Source of the DNA: Proteus columbae
GTDB lineage: Bacteria > Pseudomonadota > Gammaproteobacteria > Enterobacterales > Enterobacteriaceae
Reading direction: 5' to 3'
Assembly: GCF_002777965.1 (NCBI RefSeq)
Contig: NZ_NGVR01000019.1
Location: 68,654 to 132,653, forward strand
DNA length: 64,000 bases
The translations under genes were made by a program, and so were the position numbers. The notes under the pieces were generated by a model. That model was not told where the DNA came from, ran no database searches, and worked only from the letters and a program-made list of their open reading frames with translations. Positions 15,338 through 24,539 of the stretch are shown here, in pieces (within the stretch, counting starts at the first letter, position 1; every line of letters starts with the position of its first letter).

Positions 15338-16714
15338 CTATTTAACCAGAGGAATACCTTTAGCCAATGCATAAGCAGTAAGTTCAATAAGAACCTCAGG
15401 ACTATTAAGAAATTGAGGGCTTCCATCCGCTTTTAATTGATGAAGAATATCCTCTAATGATTGGTTATTTTTCTCACCAATATTTATAGCATCCATTATT
15501 TCCTTTACAACAAAGAATTCGCTTATTCTATTCACGCCATTAGTTCCATGGATAAGGAAGTTATAGTTATCTGTCTTTAATTTTTCTTTTTCTATAAACT
15601 TAATTGTGTTTTCCAAGATAAAAGGATCCATTAATTTTCCAGCCTTACAATTATTTATATGAACAAATTTAATATATTTTTCCTTATCTCGATCGCTTAC
15701 ATTATTAGTATATAATTCAAAATTAATAATAGGATATTCATTATATTTCTCTCTTTGTTTTTTTTCACAACCACATCCTATTACAGCTACATCACTATTA
15801 TCCATAAAGTAATCAAAATATTTAAAATATTTAAATTTAACCTCATCAAGAATAAAAGGTTTATTATAAATATTTTTTTTATTTGATTTTATATCATCAC
15901 AATTAAAAATATCATTTTTATCAGATATAATATAAACAACATCAATATTTTCATTTAGCAACATTTTTAGATATTGATTTAATTCTTCCTTCGTATGTAA
16001 TGGATATTCAGATAAAATAGCCTTATTTCCGGAAGGCGTTAACATTTCATTAGCTGGAAAACTTTTGGATGAATTTTTAATTAGTGTATTTTGACAATAG
16101 TGACTGTGATTATTCCTTTGGTCATCCACTTGGGTATATTTATTTTTAGGATAAACATAATCATTTAGATTTATAATTAAATTATTTATTTTCTTAATAA
16201 TCTCTTTTGGGGTTATATTTTCCAACCTAGATAAAACACTATTATTTACACTATTTAAATTCATTTCCCTCAGTTTTTTTTGATAGAAATCGAGTTTATC
16301 TGCCACATTCATTATAAAACAAGACCATTTCATTCCATTCAGAAATGTATAGTAACTATCTTGATTTTCTATAACATTTCCTCCTTTCTCAAATAACATA
16401 TAATCGTTCTTATTTATTTCTCTTTTTTTACCACTCCCTAAATTTTTATTTTCTTTCAAATTACTACAATTGTCTTCATAAAAGTAATTCTCCATATCAT
16501 CGATATTATTAATATCATTAATACTTTTTCCTTCTGAAATTTTATTTAACTCTCTAGCAAATAGAGTTTCATATCCAGATTTAAAAGCTTTTACTTCAAA
16601 ATGAGTATTTTTTATATCTGAAAAACATTTACCAAAAGAATGAGAATATCCACAATCACAATTTATTTCAGATGCTTTTGGCAAAACTATATTTTTGTTA
16701 ATAGGACCCAGCAT
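15338..16714 (-). CDS. YopH/SptP-like tyrosine phosphatase-fold protein lacking catalytic residues
   Basis: A 458-aa protein from a markedly AT-rich gene, rich in Asn, Lys and Ile. Residues about 225-458 follow the order of the YopH/SptP phosphatase domain: SGNKAILSEYPL then NQYLKMLLNENIDVVYIIS, a WPD-loop region (FVHINNCKAGK, 350-360), the P-loop region (LIHGTNGVNRIS, 387-398) and SLEDILHQLKADG near 419. The nucleophile position of the HCxxGxxR motif is Gly390, though His389, Gly393 and Arg396 remain. The WPD loop reads Cys356-Lys357-Ala358, so the acid Asp is absent too. Residues 1-220 match nothing I recognise. It could be a secreted pseudophosphatase, a type III effector or a decaying gene; the long intact frame argues against simple decay. 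Its start has an AAGGAA site. The homology rests on recalled YopH sequence. Confidence 0.6.
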   Translation of the reverse strand: MLGPINKNIVLPKASEINCDCGYSHSFGKCFSDIKNTHFEVKAFKSGYETLFARELNKISEGKSINDINNIDDMENYFYEDNCSNLKENKNLGSGKKREINKNDYMLFEKGGNVIENQDSYYTFLNGMKWSCFIMNVADKLDFYQKKLREMNLNSVNNSVLSRLENITPKEIIKKINNLIINLNDYVYPKNKYTQVDDQRNNHSHYCQNTLIKNSSKSFPANEMLTPSGNKAILSEYPLHTKEELNQYLKMLLNENIDVVYIISDKNDIFNCDDIKSNKKNIYNKPFILDEVKFKYFKYFDYFMDNSDVAVIGCGCEKKQREKYNEYPIINFELYTNNVSDRDKEKYIKFVHINNCKAGKLMDPFILENTIKFIEKEKLKTDNYNFLIHGTNGVNRISEFFVVKEIMDAINIGEKNNQSLEDILHQLKADGSPQFLNSPEVLIELTAYALAKGIPLVK

Positions 16715-16763
16715 AATTATTCCTTATTTTAAATAAAGCTATTCCACATTCCATAGAAATAAA

Positions 16764-16791
16764 AAAATCTTACCAAATTTGGTAAGATTTT
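16764..16791. terminator. Perfect 28-nt palindrome terminating metY
   Basis: Arms AAAATCTTACCAAA and TTTGGTAAGATTTT are perfect complements meeting at 16777/16778. It lies 31 bp past the metY stop codon on the minus strand and upstream of the phosphatase-like gene, so it likely insulates the two. Confidence 0.75.
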
Positions 16792-16822
16792 CATAAGAAT
16801 AAAATATAAAGTGTTTTTTAAT

Positions 16823-18097
16823 TTAAATGCTGGCCTTTAATGCTTGTTCTAAATCTACAAGAATATCGTCAATATGTTCAATACCTATAGATAAACGAAT
16901 TAAATCACGTGAAACACCTGCACGTTCTAATTCTTCATCATTTAATTGGCGATGAGTGGTTGATGCTGGATGACATGCTAATGATTTTGCATCACCAATA
17001 TTCACAAGGCGAACAATGAGTTGTAATGCATCAATAAATTTCGCCCCCGCTTCAGCGCCCCCTTTAATACCAAAAGAGAGAATACCCGCAGGTTTACCTG
17101 ACATATAACGTACAGCTAAATCATGCTCAGGGTGATTGTTTAACCCCGCATATTTAACCCATGCCACTTGAGGATGATTTTGTAGATATTCTGCTACTTT
17201 TTGTGCATTTTCAGTGTGGCGATCCATACGTAGCGCCAGCGTTTCTAACCCTTGTAGAATTAAAAAAGCATTAAATGGCGACAGTGCAGCACCTGTTCCG
17301 CGCAAAGGTGCAACACGACATCTTGCTATATAAGCAGCCGCACCAAAATGCTCAACATAATTTACCCCATGATAAGAAACATCAGGTGTATTTAATATTT
17401 CAAAACGATCTTTATGCTCAGCCCAAGGGAATTTACCAGAATCAACAACAATACCGCCAATCGAATTACCGTGGCCACCAATATATTTAGTTAAAGAGTG
17501 AATAATAATATCCGCGCCATGTTCAAAAGGACGGCATAAATAAGGCGTTGCAACTGTATTATCAACAATCAAAGGCACACCGTGACGATGAGCAACATCA
17601 GCTAATGCTTGAATATCGACGATATTTCCGCTTGGGTTTGTGATGGTTTCACAAAATACCGCTTTTGTTTTGTTGTCAATTAATGCTTCAAGGGCAACAA
17701 TATCATCATGAGGAGCAAAGCGTGCTTCAATACCAATACGAGGAAATGTGTGCGCCATTAAGTTATAAGTGCCGCCATAAAGTTTGGCAACAGAAACAAT
17801 GTTATCGCCCACTTGCGCAATAGTTTGAATTGCATAAGTAATAGCTGCCATGCCCGATGCTACAGCAACGGCTGCAATTCCACCCTCTAATGCTGCAACA
17901 CGTTTTTCTAATACGTCATTGGTTGGATTCATTATACGGGTATAAATATTACCAGGCACTTTTAAGTCAAAAAGATCCGCTCCATGCTGCGTATCATCAA
18001 ATGCATAAGACGTCGTTTGGTAAATAGGTACAGCAACTGCTTTTGTGGTTGGATCAGGTGAATAACCGGCGTGAACAGAGAGTGTCTCAAGTTTCAT
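16823..18097 (-). CDS. metY: O-acetylhomoserine sulfhydrylase (cysteine/methionine metabolism PLP enzyme)
   Basis: A 424-aa Cys/Met-metabolism PLP enzyme of the MetY subclass, which makes homocysteine from O-acetylhomoserine and sulfide. It has the MetY N-terminus (LETLSVHAGYSPDPTTKAVA), the IYTRIMNPT motif, the PLP-phosphate contact ASGMAA, and the Schiff-base lysine in HSLTKYIGGHG. Its length is right for MetY (about 425-430) and longer than MetB or MetC (about 390). The start has an AAAAGG site. It is transcribed alone, with a palindromic terminator downstream and a short repeat element upstream. No S-adenosylmethionine riboswitch or MetJ box was recognised in its leader. Confidence 0.9.
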   Translation of the reverse strand: MKLETLSVHAGYSPDPTTKAVAVPIYQTTSYAFDDTQHGADLFDLKVPGNIYTRIMNPTNDVLEKRVAALEGGIAAVAVASGMAAITYAIQTIAQVGDNIVSVAKLYGGTYNLMAHTFPRIGIEARFAPHDDIVALEALIDNKTKAVFCETITNPSGNIVDIQALADVAHRHGVPLIVDNTVATPYLCRPFEHGADIIIHSLTKYIGGHGNSIGGIVVDSGKFPWAEHKDRFEILNTPDVSYHGVNYVEHFGAAAYIARCRVAPLRGTGAALSPFNAFLILQGLETLALRMDRHTENAQKVAEYLQNHPQVAWVKYAGLNNHPEHDLAVRYMSGKPAGILSFGIKGGAEAGAKFIDALQLIVRLVNIGDAKSLACHPASTTHRQLNDEELERAGVSRDLIRLSIGIEHIDDILVDLEQALKASI

Positions 18098-18138
18098 AAC
18101 AATTCCTTTTTTGTTGCATTTGTTCTTATAGTATTACT

Positions 18139-18226
18139 TATACTCTAAATAATTCGAGATACAGCTAAACAACAAATGAATAAGTCATTCATCAATAATG
18201 CTGCAACTTGAAGTATGATCAGTATA
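18139..18226. mobile_element. Short MITE-like palindromic repeat element
   Basis: An 88-bp segment bounded by TATACT and AGTATA, with imperfect terminal inverted repeats (left TATACTCTAAATAATTCGAG; right end containing GCAACTTGAAGTATGA). The internal end motif resembles short intergenic repeats I recall from Photorhabdus, Xenorhabdus and related enterobacteria. It lies in the metY-yddG gap and codes for nothing. The remaining bases of 18098-18360 show no further feature. Family and copy number need a genome search. Confidence 0.5.
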
Positions 18227-18360
18227 GATAAGCCGATATTGCTCTCATCGCATAGTGAAAAAATTTCAACTTACACAAATGCTTTTTTTAAAAATAGAAC
18301 TTATTGATCCAAAAACCTCTATTTACATCAATATTTAACTTAAAAACCCTCTATTTTATG

Positions 18361-19275
18361 TTATTTAGCCATTTTAAATGGTTTTATCGTTTTTTGACGA
18401 GTTGCTAACCAGCAAATTAAAGAGCCACCAGTCACCATCATTACACCTTGCCAAAATGAGAAAGAGAGTGCGGTAGACAATAATATTGATGAGAATGCAG
18501 TAGAAATAACGGGAGTAAAATAAGAGAGTGTGGCTAATAAGGTTACATTGCCTCTGATCATGCCGATTGTCCAAGCCGCATTTGCAAGCCCAATAGCAGC
18601 ACCTGTTATTAATAATAACGTGATACTTTTTGTATTAACGATCCACTCTACTGGTGTTGAAAATAGATATTGCCCCCACAATGCAAGTGACGTTAATAAA
18701 AAGAAGGGCACAATGCCGTTATTCCCGCCAGACATAAGGCGAGTTAAATTACTATAAAACGCCCATAAAATGGCACCTGAAAACGCCAATATATAGCTTA
18801 ATGGATTACTTTGAATATTCTTCCATAAACCGTCAATTGTCAGCGGATTATCGCCACTAACGACCCATACCAATCCACTGAATGCACATAATAATCCGAC
18901 AATCAGTAAAATAGAGAATCGCTGCTTATTAAGTATTACGGCAAGGGCTAACGTGAAGCTGGGCCATAAATAATTCACCATTCCTAGCTCTATGGCTTGT
19001 GTTCTGTCTGTTGCAAATCCCAAAGCCAAAGATAAACAAACTTCATAAGTGACAAATAATAGCCCTCCCCAAAAAAGATAACGTTTAGGAAAGCGTGATA
19101 ACTTAGGTACACCTAAAATCAAAATAAGAAAGAGTGTGCCGGTGGTATAAATCAGTGCAGCACCTCCTACGGCACCAAAATACTCACTAATATTACGAAT
19201 TAAACCAACAATAGTGCTCCAAAGTAGAATGGCAACAATGCCATATAATGTTCCTTTTGATGAGCTAGATATCAT
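18361..19275 (-). CDS. yddG: Aromatic amino acid exporter YddG (DMT/EamA family)
   Basis: A 304-aa inner-membrane drug/metabolite transporter with ten hydrophobic segments in two EamA repeats. The N-terminus (KGTLYGIVAILLWSTIVGLIR) and the stretch IELGMVNYLWPSFTLALAVI match YddG, which exports phenylalanine, tyrosine, tryptophan and some toxic analogues. The start has a GAAGG ribosome site. It is a single-gene unit between metY and the fimbrial operon. Confidence 0.85.
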   Translation of the reverse strand: MISSSSKGTLYGIVAILLWSTIVGLIRNISEYFGAVGGAALIYTTGTLFLILILGVPKLSRFPKRYLFWGGLLFVTYEVCLSLALGFATDRTQAIELGMVNYLWPSFTLALAVILNKQRFSILLIVGLLCAFSGLVWVVSGDNPLTIDGLWKNIQSNPLSYILAFSGAILWAFYSNLTRLMSGGNNGIVPFFLLTSLALWGQYLFSTPVEWIVNTKSITLLLITGAAIGLANAAWTIGMIRGNVTLLATLSYFTPVISTAFSSILLSTALSFSFWQGVMMVTGGSLICWLATRQKTIKPFKMAK

Positions 19276-20149
19276 TTTTTTGCCTTCGGGTTCAAGATCC
19301 TGTCATTAGAGCCGATATTAAAACAGAATCAATGTAATTGCTTTAATTACTATCATGCAAAAAATGAAAAACGAACAGGTAAAAATAAAAGGGTACCTTG
19401 ATCAATGAAACATTTTGTTACAATTTATATTGAAAATAAAATATATTGATCTACTCCCCTTAATTGTAAAAAAAGAAAGAAAAATTCTAAATTGTAAAAT
19501 TATGATGTCTAATTTCAAAAAAAAATGAATAAATAATATTTCTATATTTTTTTATAAAAAAACATATTTAAATCTTTTATTTTTTATAAAAAAACATGCT
19601 GCTTCGTTTTTCCTCTCATTACGAGTAAAACTTTGTTTCATTCTGTAAATATTTTTATCATAAAATATATATTATGAAACATTATGTTATACGTATAAAT
19701 GCCAAGTCTATTTTGGAAGAGCATTATTCGATTACACAAAAATACAATAAATATCAATTAGATAAATTCCAAAATACAATACATTACCTAAATTTATGTT
19801 TTTTTCTATTTTTTAACATTAATTTTCACCTATAGTTAACAGATTATCAGTAGTTTTTAACTATCAAACCCCTCAAAAATGATGGTTTAAACGATTTCTA
19901 TAATTTTTCTAGCCCATCTATAATTTTCGTAAATTTGACTTAAGTGCAATATGCATTTTATTCCTGTTTAATTAAATTTTGATCTATCTACTCTTATTTT
20001 AATAAGTGTATTAATAATTCTATTTACACTTCTCAAACATATTTTAATCACTGTTTCTTCATTTATATAGAAATGATAAGCAGAGTTAAATATAGCTTAG
20101 TTTATTAAGCTAAAAATAAAGATATATATTGAAAATATAGGAACAATGA
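19276..20149 (+). promoter_or_regulatory. Long AT-rich promoter region of the fimbrial operon
   Basis: About 870 bp with no gene, very AT-rich with many A and T tracts, as expected for H-NS-bound virulence promoters. A 17-bp direct repeat (TTTTTATAAAAAAACAT) occurs at 19549-19565 and 19581-19597. A possible sigma-70 -35 (TTGACT, 19936) is followed by a weak AT-rich -10, but the promoter cannot be fixed by eye. No long inverted repeats or recombinase gene like the mrp invertible switch are visible. Confidence 0.5.
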
Positions 20150-20686
20150 ATGAAAAAGTTATTATTATCTGCAATTATTACCTCAACAATTGGCGTAATG
20201 GCATCACCTGCATTAGCAGCAACAACCGTGACCGTAAATGGTGGCTCTGTTAATTTCGAAGGTGCGGTCGTGAATGCAGCTTGTGGTGTTGATAGCAGTT
20301 CATCAAACCAAACTGTGCGTTTAGGCCAATTCCGTGTTGCTGAATTTACAGCCAAAGGTGATGAAACAGGTCGTATTCCTTTTAGTATCAAATTAAATAA
20401 TTGTGATACTACAGTATCAGCGAATGCGGCAATTACCTTCAACGGTACAGCTTCAACTGATGCTAATGCATTTGCATTACAAGGTGCTGATGCAGCGGAA
20501 AATATTGCCTTAAAAATCACTGATTCAACAAATACAGTTGTTGTACCAAACAACGCTTCAACGACTCAAAAACTGATTGATGGTGAGAATCAATTAAATT
20601 ACAACGCTTCACTTATTTCAACTGAAGATACTGTTAAGGCAGGTAGCGCAAACGTTACTACAAACTTTATGGTGACTTACTCTTAA
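20150..20686 (+). CDS. atfA: Major fimbrial subunit
   Basis: A 178-aa chaperone-usher pilin that polymerises into the fimbrial shaft. It has a Sec signal peptide ending ASPALA before ATTVTVNGG, two conserved cysteines (NAACGVDSS and LNNCDTTVS) and the C-terminal beta-zipper strand TTNFMVTYS used for donor-strand exchange. It heads a six-gene operon whose content and order match the ambient-temperature fimbria operon atfABCDEJ of P. mirabilis; the symbol rests on that match and not on alignment. A hairpin after the stop may set the high ratio of this subunit. Confidence 0.85.
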   Translation: MKKLLLSAIITSTIGVMASPALAATTVTVNGGSVNFEGAVVNAACGVDSSSSNQTVRLGQFRVAEFTAKGDETGRIPFSIKLNNCDTTVSANAAITFNGTASTDANAFALQGADAAENIALKITDSTNTVVVPNNASTTQKLIDGENQLNYNASLISTEDTVKAGSANVTTNFMVTYS

Positions 20687-20698
20687 TTGCTTTATCAC

Positions 20699-20745
20699 TT
20701 TTGATTGATGTCTTATTGCCAGGGATGGCTTATTTTTAATCAAAA
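20699..20745 (+). ncRNA. Intercistronic hairpin between atfA and atfB
   Basis: Arms TTTTGATT (20699-20706) and AATCAAAA (20738-20745), with an inner GCC/GGC pairing, fall in the 98-bp gap after the major pilin gene. Hairpins here commonly favour pilin mRNA over the downstream assembly genes. This is a structural site, not a separate gene. Confidence 0.45.
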
Positions 20746-20784
20746 AATGCAATTGCACTATTTTTATTACTGACAACATTTATT

Positions 20785-21465
20785 ATGAAAAAGACACTTA
20801 TTTTTCTTATTACTTTTTTATTTCCGTTACTTTCTTATTCTAATGGCGTTTCATTAGGTGCCACTCGTATTGTTTATCATTCTAATATTAAACAAACTAC
20901 CTTAGTGGTTACTAATTCAGATAAAGAGAATAACTTTTTAATTCAATCTTGGGTTTCTGATAATCAAGGTAATAAGAACAATGATTTCATTGTCACCCCC
21001 CCTTTATATATTCTTGATGCTAATAAAGAAAATGCATTAAGAATTATGTATGTCGGAGCACCATTGCCCAAAGATCGTGAAAGTTTATTTTGGATGAATG
21101 TCAAAGTGATCCCTTCATTAGAAGATAAACTAGCTAAAGAAAATACAATGCAAATTGCAATACAGAGTCGAATTAAGCTGTTTTATCGCCCAAGTCATTT
21201 ACCTGATTATAATGAGAAATTTAGTAATGAACTTAAATTTTCATATCAAAATGACGAGTTAATCGTTAATAATCCAACACCTTATTATATTACGATGGTG
21301 AATCTAGCTGTTACAGGTAGTCAACTCCCATCCAGCATCATGCTTAATCCTTTATCTCAATTAACATTGGGAAAAATACATCGTGATGCTAATACAATTT
21401 CATTCCAAACCATTAATGATTATGGCGCACAAACTCCTGTATTAAAAAAAGAAATTACTCATTAA
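20785..21465 (+). CDS. atfB: Periplasmic fimbrial chaperone
   Basis: A 226-aa PapD-like chaperone that binds and folds pilins by donor-strand complementation and delivers them to the usher. It has an N-terminal signal sequence (KKTLIFLITFLFPLLSYSNG), the conserved arginine in GATRIVYHS and lysine in QSRIKLFYRP that anchor the pilin C-terminus, and the first-domain signature FWMNVKVIPS. The ribosome site is weak. It lies between pilin and usher as in most operons of this class. Confidence 0.88.
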   Translation: MKKTLIFLITFLFPLLSYSNGVSLGATRIVYHSNIKQTTLVVTNSDKENNFLIQSWVSDNQGNKNNDFIVTPPLYILDANKENALRIMYVGAPLPKDRESLFWMNVKVIPSLEDKLAKENTMQIAIQSRIKLFYRPSHLPDYNEKFSNELKFSYQNDELIVNNPTPYYITMVNLAVTGSQLPSSIMLNPLSQLTLGKIHRDANTISFQTINDYGAQTPVLKKEITH

Positions 21466-21501
21466 TAATTACATCTGCTTTTAGCTTGTTGGTTAAAAAT
21501 C

Positions 21502-24021
21502 ATGGTTAATAAAAATACAGTTAGTTCTCTTCTTTCTAGCATCATACCAATTTCATTAATATTGGCATTTTCTTCATATGGTGCAAATCGATTTAATCCT
21601 GCATTTTTATCTGACTCACCTGAAGCAGTCACTGATTTAAGCTATTTTGAAGCAGGGAATAGTATTAAACCTGGTAATTATCATCTTAATATTATTTTTA
21701 ATAATGAATTTTTACGTAATGAAAATATACTTTTTATTAACGAAAATAAAAATGTAATCCCTTGTTTAAATAAAAATTTCTTAAAATCACTGGGCATTAA
21801 TATCAAACTAATACCCCACTTTGATTTAATCTCAGAAAAAGAATGTATTGATATTACAAACTCTATCCCTGATAGCAGTGTTAATTACGATATAGAGAAA
21901 CAAGCATTAAAGATCCAAGTTCCTCAAGCCGCATTAAACTTTCAAGCTCGTGGCTATATTCCACCAGAAAAGTGGGATAACGGGATTAATGCTGGTTTAC
22001 TCAATTACAGTTTTAGTGGTGCTAATAATTGGGGAAATTCTCATAACAATAGTTATTACCTTAATTTGCGTAGTGGGATCAATATTGGAGCTTGGCGATT
22101 GAGAGATTATTCCACATGGAGTTCATCTAATGGAAATAACAAGTGGAACCATATCAATACCTATCTGCAACGAAATATTGTGTCATTAAGAAGTCAGCTA
22201 AAAATTGGCGACAGTTATACTTCGTCTGCATTATTCGACAGCGTTAATTTCCGTGGTATTTCTTTAGAAAGCGATGACACCATGTTGCCTGATAGTCAAC
22301 GAGGATTTGCACCTGTTGTAAGAGGTATTGCAAGTGGTAATGCCAAAGTTGTTATTCGGCAAAATGGTTATGTTATTTATCAAACCTTCGTCTCTCCCGG
22401 TGCATTTGAAATTCGCGATCTTTACCCGACTTCAAATAGTGGTGACTTATATGTCACCGTTGAAGAAAATAATGGAAGCCAACACAATTATGTTGTGCCT
22501 TATTCTGCGGTACCTATTTTACAACGAGAAGGACAAAAAAAGTTTGTTATTCAAGCAGGTGAAGTAAGACAAGACAACCCAAATAAACAGCCTCGCTTTA
22601 TTCAAGGACATCTTATCTATGGGCTTCCTTATAACAGCACCCTTTATGGTGGTGCATTAGTTACTTCAGATTATCAATCCTATGCTGTGGGTGTAGGTCG
22701 AAATATGGGGATATTAGGTGCCTTCTCAACAGATATTACCTTTGCTCATAGTCAATTACCTAATGACTCTACTTCTGAAGGGTATTCCTTACGCTTTCTT
22801 TATGCGAAATCATTAAACCAATTTGGAACAAATTTTCAGCTATTAGGATATCGCTATTCAACATCAGGTTTCTATACATTAGATGAGACACTTAATACTA
22901 GAATGTCAGGTTATCTTAATGAAAATAATAAAGAAATTTCATCAAGATACTTTAATTTAAATAATCGTAAAAAAGGCAGCCTTCAAGTGAATTTATCGCA
23001 ACAACTTGGCGATTATGGCTCTATTTTTATGACAACGAATTGGCAAAATTATTGGGAAACCAATGAAAAAAACGTTCTATTTCAAACTGGCTATAACGGT
23101 AATGTAAAAGGCCTCTCTTACAATATTATTTATGGATACAACCGCATGATGAATAGCGGTGAGCGAGATCAAACACTCTCTTTAGGTATTTCGATCCCAT
23201 TGCAACTATTAATGCCATCAAGCTATCAATCTGTAAATAGCGCTTATCTCACTTATAACTATAGTCATAATAATAAGGGATATTCTGCTCATAATGCTGG
23301 TGTTGCGGGTACATTACTTGAAGACAACACGCTTAATTACAGTGTCCAGCAAGGCTATAGCAATCAAGGCGGAAGCTATACGGGTAACGCGGCATTAGGT
23401 TATCAAAGCCGCTATGGCAACCTTAATGTGGGGTATAACTACAATCAAGAAAACCAACAACTGAATTATAGTGTTGCGGGCGGTATGTTACTTCACAGCG
23501 AAGGCTTAACCTTAAGCCAACCTTTAAGCTCAAATGCCATTCTTGTTGATGCACGTAAAACCGCAGATGTTCCTATTGATAATGCGACAGGGATTTATAC
23601 CGACTGGCGTGGATTTGCCGTTATTCCTTATGCAACCGCTTATCGTCAAAATAAAGTTGCCTTAGACACCTCAGCACTTCCTGATAATGTTGAAATTGAA
23701 CAGAATATTCAGCAAGTTGTTCCGACTCAAGGTGCCGTTATCAAAGTCAAATTTGACGCAAAAACAGGATACCGTTTATTACTCACACTACAACGACAAG
23801 GGCGTCCACTTCCTTTTGGTGCCATAGCATCTGACAAGCAAAATCACCTCTCCGGCATTGTTGGTGACGATGGCTTACTTTACCTTTCTGGCGTACCGAA
23901 GTCTGGCGTATTAGATATTCGCTGGGGAAATAGCACATCTGAATATTGCCAAGTTAATTATACATTACCTGAAAATCAACATGATGAACCTTTTGTAAAA
24001 ATGACACAGGAGTGCCAATAA
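21502..24021 (+). CDS. atfC: Outer-membrane fimbrial usher
   Basis: An 839-aa outer-membrane usher (FimD/PapC family) that recruits chaperone-pilin complexes and threads the fimbria through its beta-barrel. It has a signal peptide; the mature N-terminal domain begins near FNPAFLSDS, with the two conserved [15 protein letters not shown] strands. The barrel contains [11 protein letters not shown] and the plug region, and the C-terminal domains end in KMTQECQ, with the conserved cysteine pair in YCQVNYT and QECQ. Its stop overlaps the next start (TAATG), coupling translation to the minor subunit. Confidence 0.93.
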   Translation: MVNKNTVSSLLSSIIPISLILAFSSYGANRFNPAFLSDSPEAVTDLSYFEAGNSIKPGNYHLNIIFNNEFLRNENILFINENKNVIPCLNKNFLKSLGINIKLIPHFDLISEKECIDITNSIPDSSVNYDIEKQALKIQVPQAALNFQARGYIPPEKWDNGINAGLLNYSFSGANNWGNSHNNSYYLNLRSGINIGAWRLRDYSTWSSSNGNNKWNHINTYLQRNIVSLRSQLKIGDSYTSSALFDSVNFRGISLESDDTMLPDSQRGFAPVVRGIASGNAKVVIRQNGYVIYQTFVSPGAFEIRDLYPTSNSGDLYVTVEENNGSQHNYVVPYSAVPILQREGQKKFVIQAGEVRQDNPNKQPRFIQGHLIYGLPYNSTLYGGALVTSDYQSYAVGVGRNMGILGAFSTDITFAHSQLPNDSTSEGYSLRFLYAKSLNQFGTNFQLLGYRYSTSGFYTLDETLNTRMSGYLNENNKEISSRYFNLNNRKKGSLQVNLSQQLGDYGSIFMTTNWQNYWETNEKNVLFQTGYNGNVKGLSYNIIYGYNRMMNSGERDQTLSLGISIPLQLLMPSSYQSVNSAYLTYNYSHNNKGYSAHNAGVAGTLLEDNTLNYSVQQGYSNQGGSYTGNAALGYQSRYGNLNVGYNYNQENQQLNYSVAGGMLLHSEGLTLSQPLSSNAILVDARKTADVPIDNATGIYTDWRGFAVIPYATAYRQNKVALDTSALPDNVEIEQNIQQVVPTQGAVIKVKFDAKTGYRLLLTLQRQGRPLPFGAIASDKQNHLSGIVGDDGLLYLSGVPKSGVLDIRWGNSTSEYCQVNYTLPENQHDEPFVKMTQECQ

Positions 24022-24539
24022 TGCATAAACTCACGCTTATTTTGGCCCTGCCACTCCTTTTTATAACTAAAGGATATACCTATGACACATTAGTGCAAAT
24101 TCATGCACGAGTGACGGGCAACACCTGTACCGTTGAGACAAACTCAGAAAATATTACAGTGAAACTTGGCGACATTGCGACGAAAGACTTCACATCAACA
24201 GCGATGAGCCAACAACGAACACCTATTATTCCTTTTAGTATTAAATTAGTGGATTGTCAGCCTGAAGCCAGCGCAGTAAAAGTCAGTTTTAAAGGTGCTA
24301 GTGACCTGACTAATAATGCTTTATTGGCGATTAATAATAATGGTGCAAAAGGTGTCGCCATTTCAATTATGGATAAATCAGGAACATCAATTTCTATTAA
24401 TGATAAAAGCCAATCTTATGCCCTGTTACCTAATCAAGATAATACCCTGCAATTTTACGCTCGCTATGTCGCCACTCAGGTACCAGTCAGTGCAGGACAA
24501 GCCAATGCAACCACCACATTTTTATTGGAGTACCAATAA
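24021..24539 (+). CDS. atfD: Minor fimbrial subunit
   Basis: A 172-aa pilin-family protein with a signal peptide (LTLILALPLLFITKGYTYD), the paired cysteines (GNTCTVETN, LVDCQPEAS) and a C-terminal TTTFLLEYQ beta-zipper strand. The start at 24021 overlaps the usher stop and follows a GGAG site; a start three codons earlier would extend into the usher end. It is probably an adaptor that joins the tip protein to the shaft. Confidence 0.85.
   Translation: MHKLTLILALPLLFITKGYTYDTLVQIHARVTGNTCTVETNSENITVKLGDIATKDFTSTAMSQQRTPIIPFSIKLVDCQPEASAVKVSFKGASDLTNNALLAINNNGAKGVAISIMDKSGTSISINDKSQSYALLPNQDNTLQFYARYVATQVPVSAGQANATTTFLLEYQ

Noticed and set aside
18098..18360. SAM riboswitch or MetJ boxes before metY
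   Set aside because: No AGACGTCT-like tandem boxes or riboswitch core were recognised; the gap is mostly the repeat element.
19276..20149. Invertible fimbrial promoter as in mrp
   Set aside because: No long inverted repeats bracket a promoter and no recombinase gene is adjacent.
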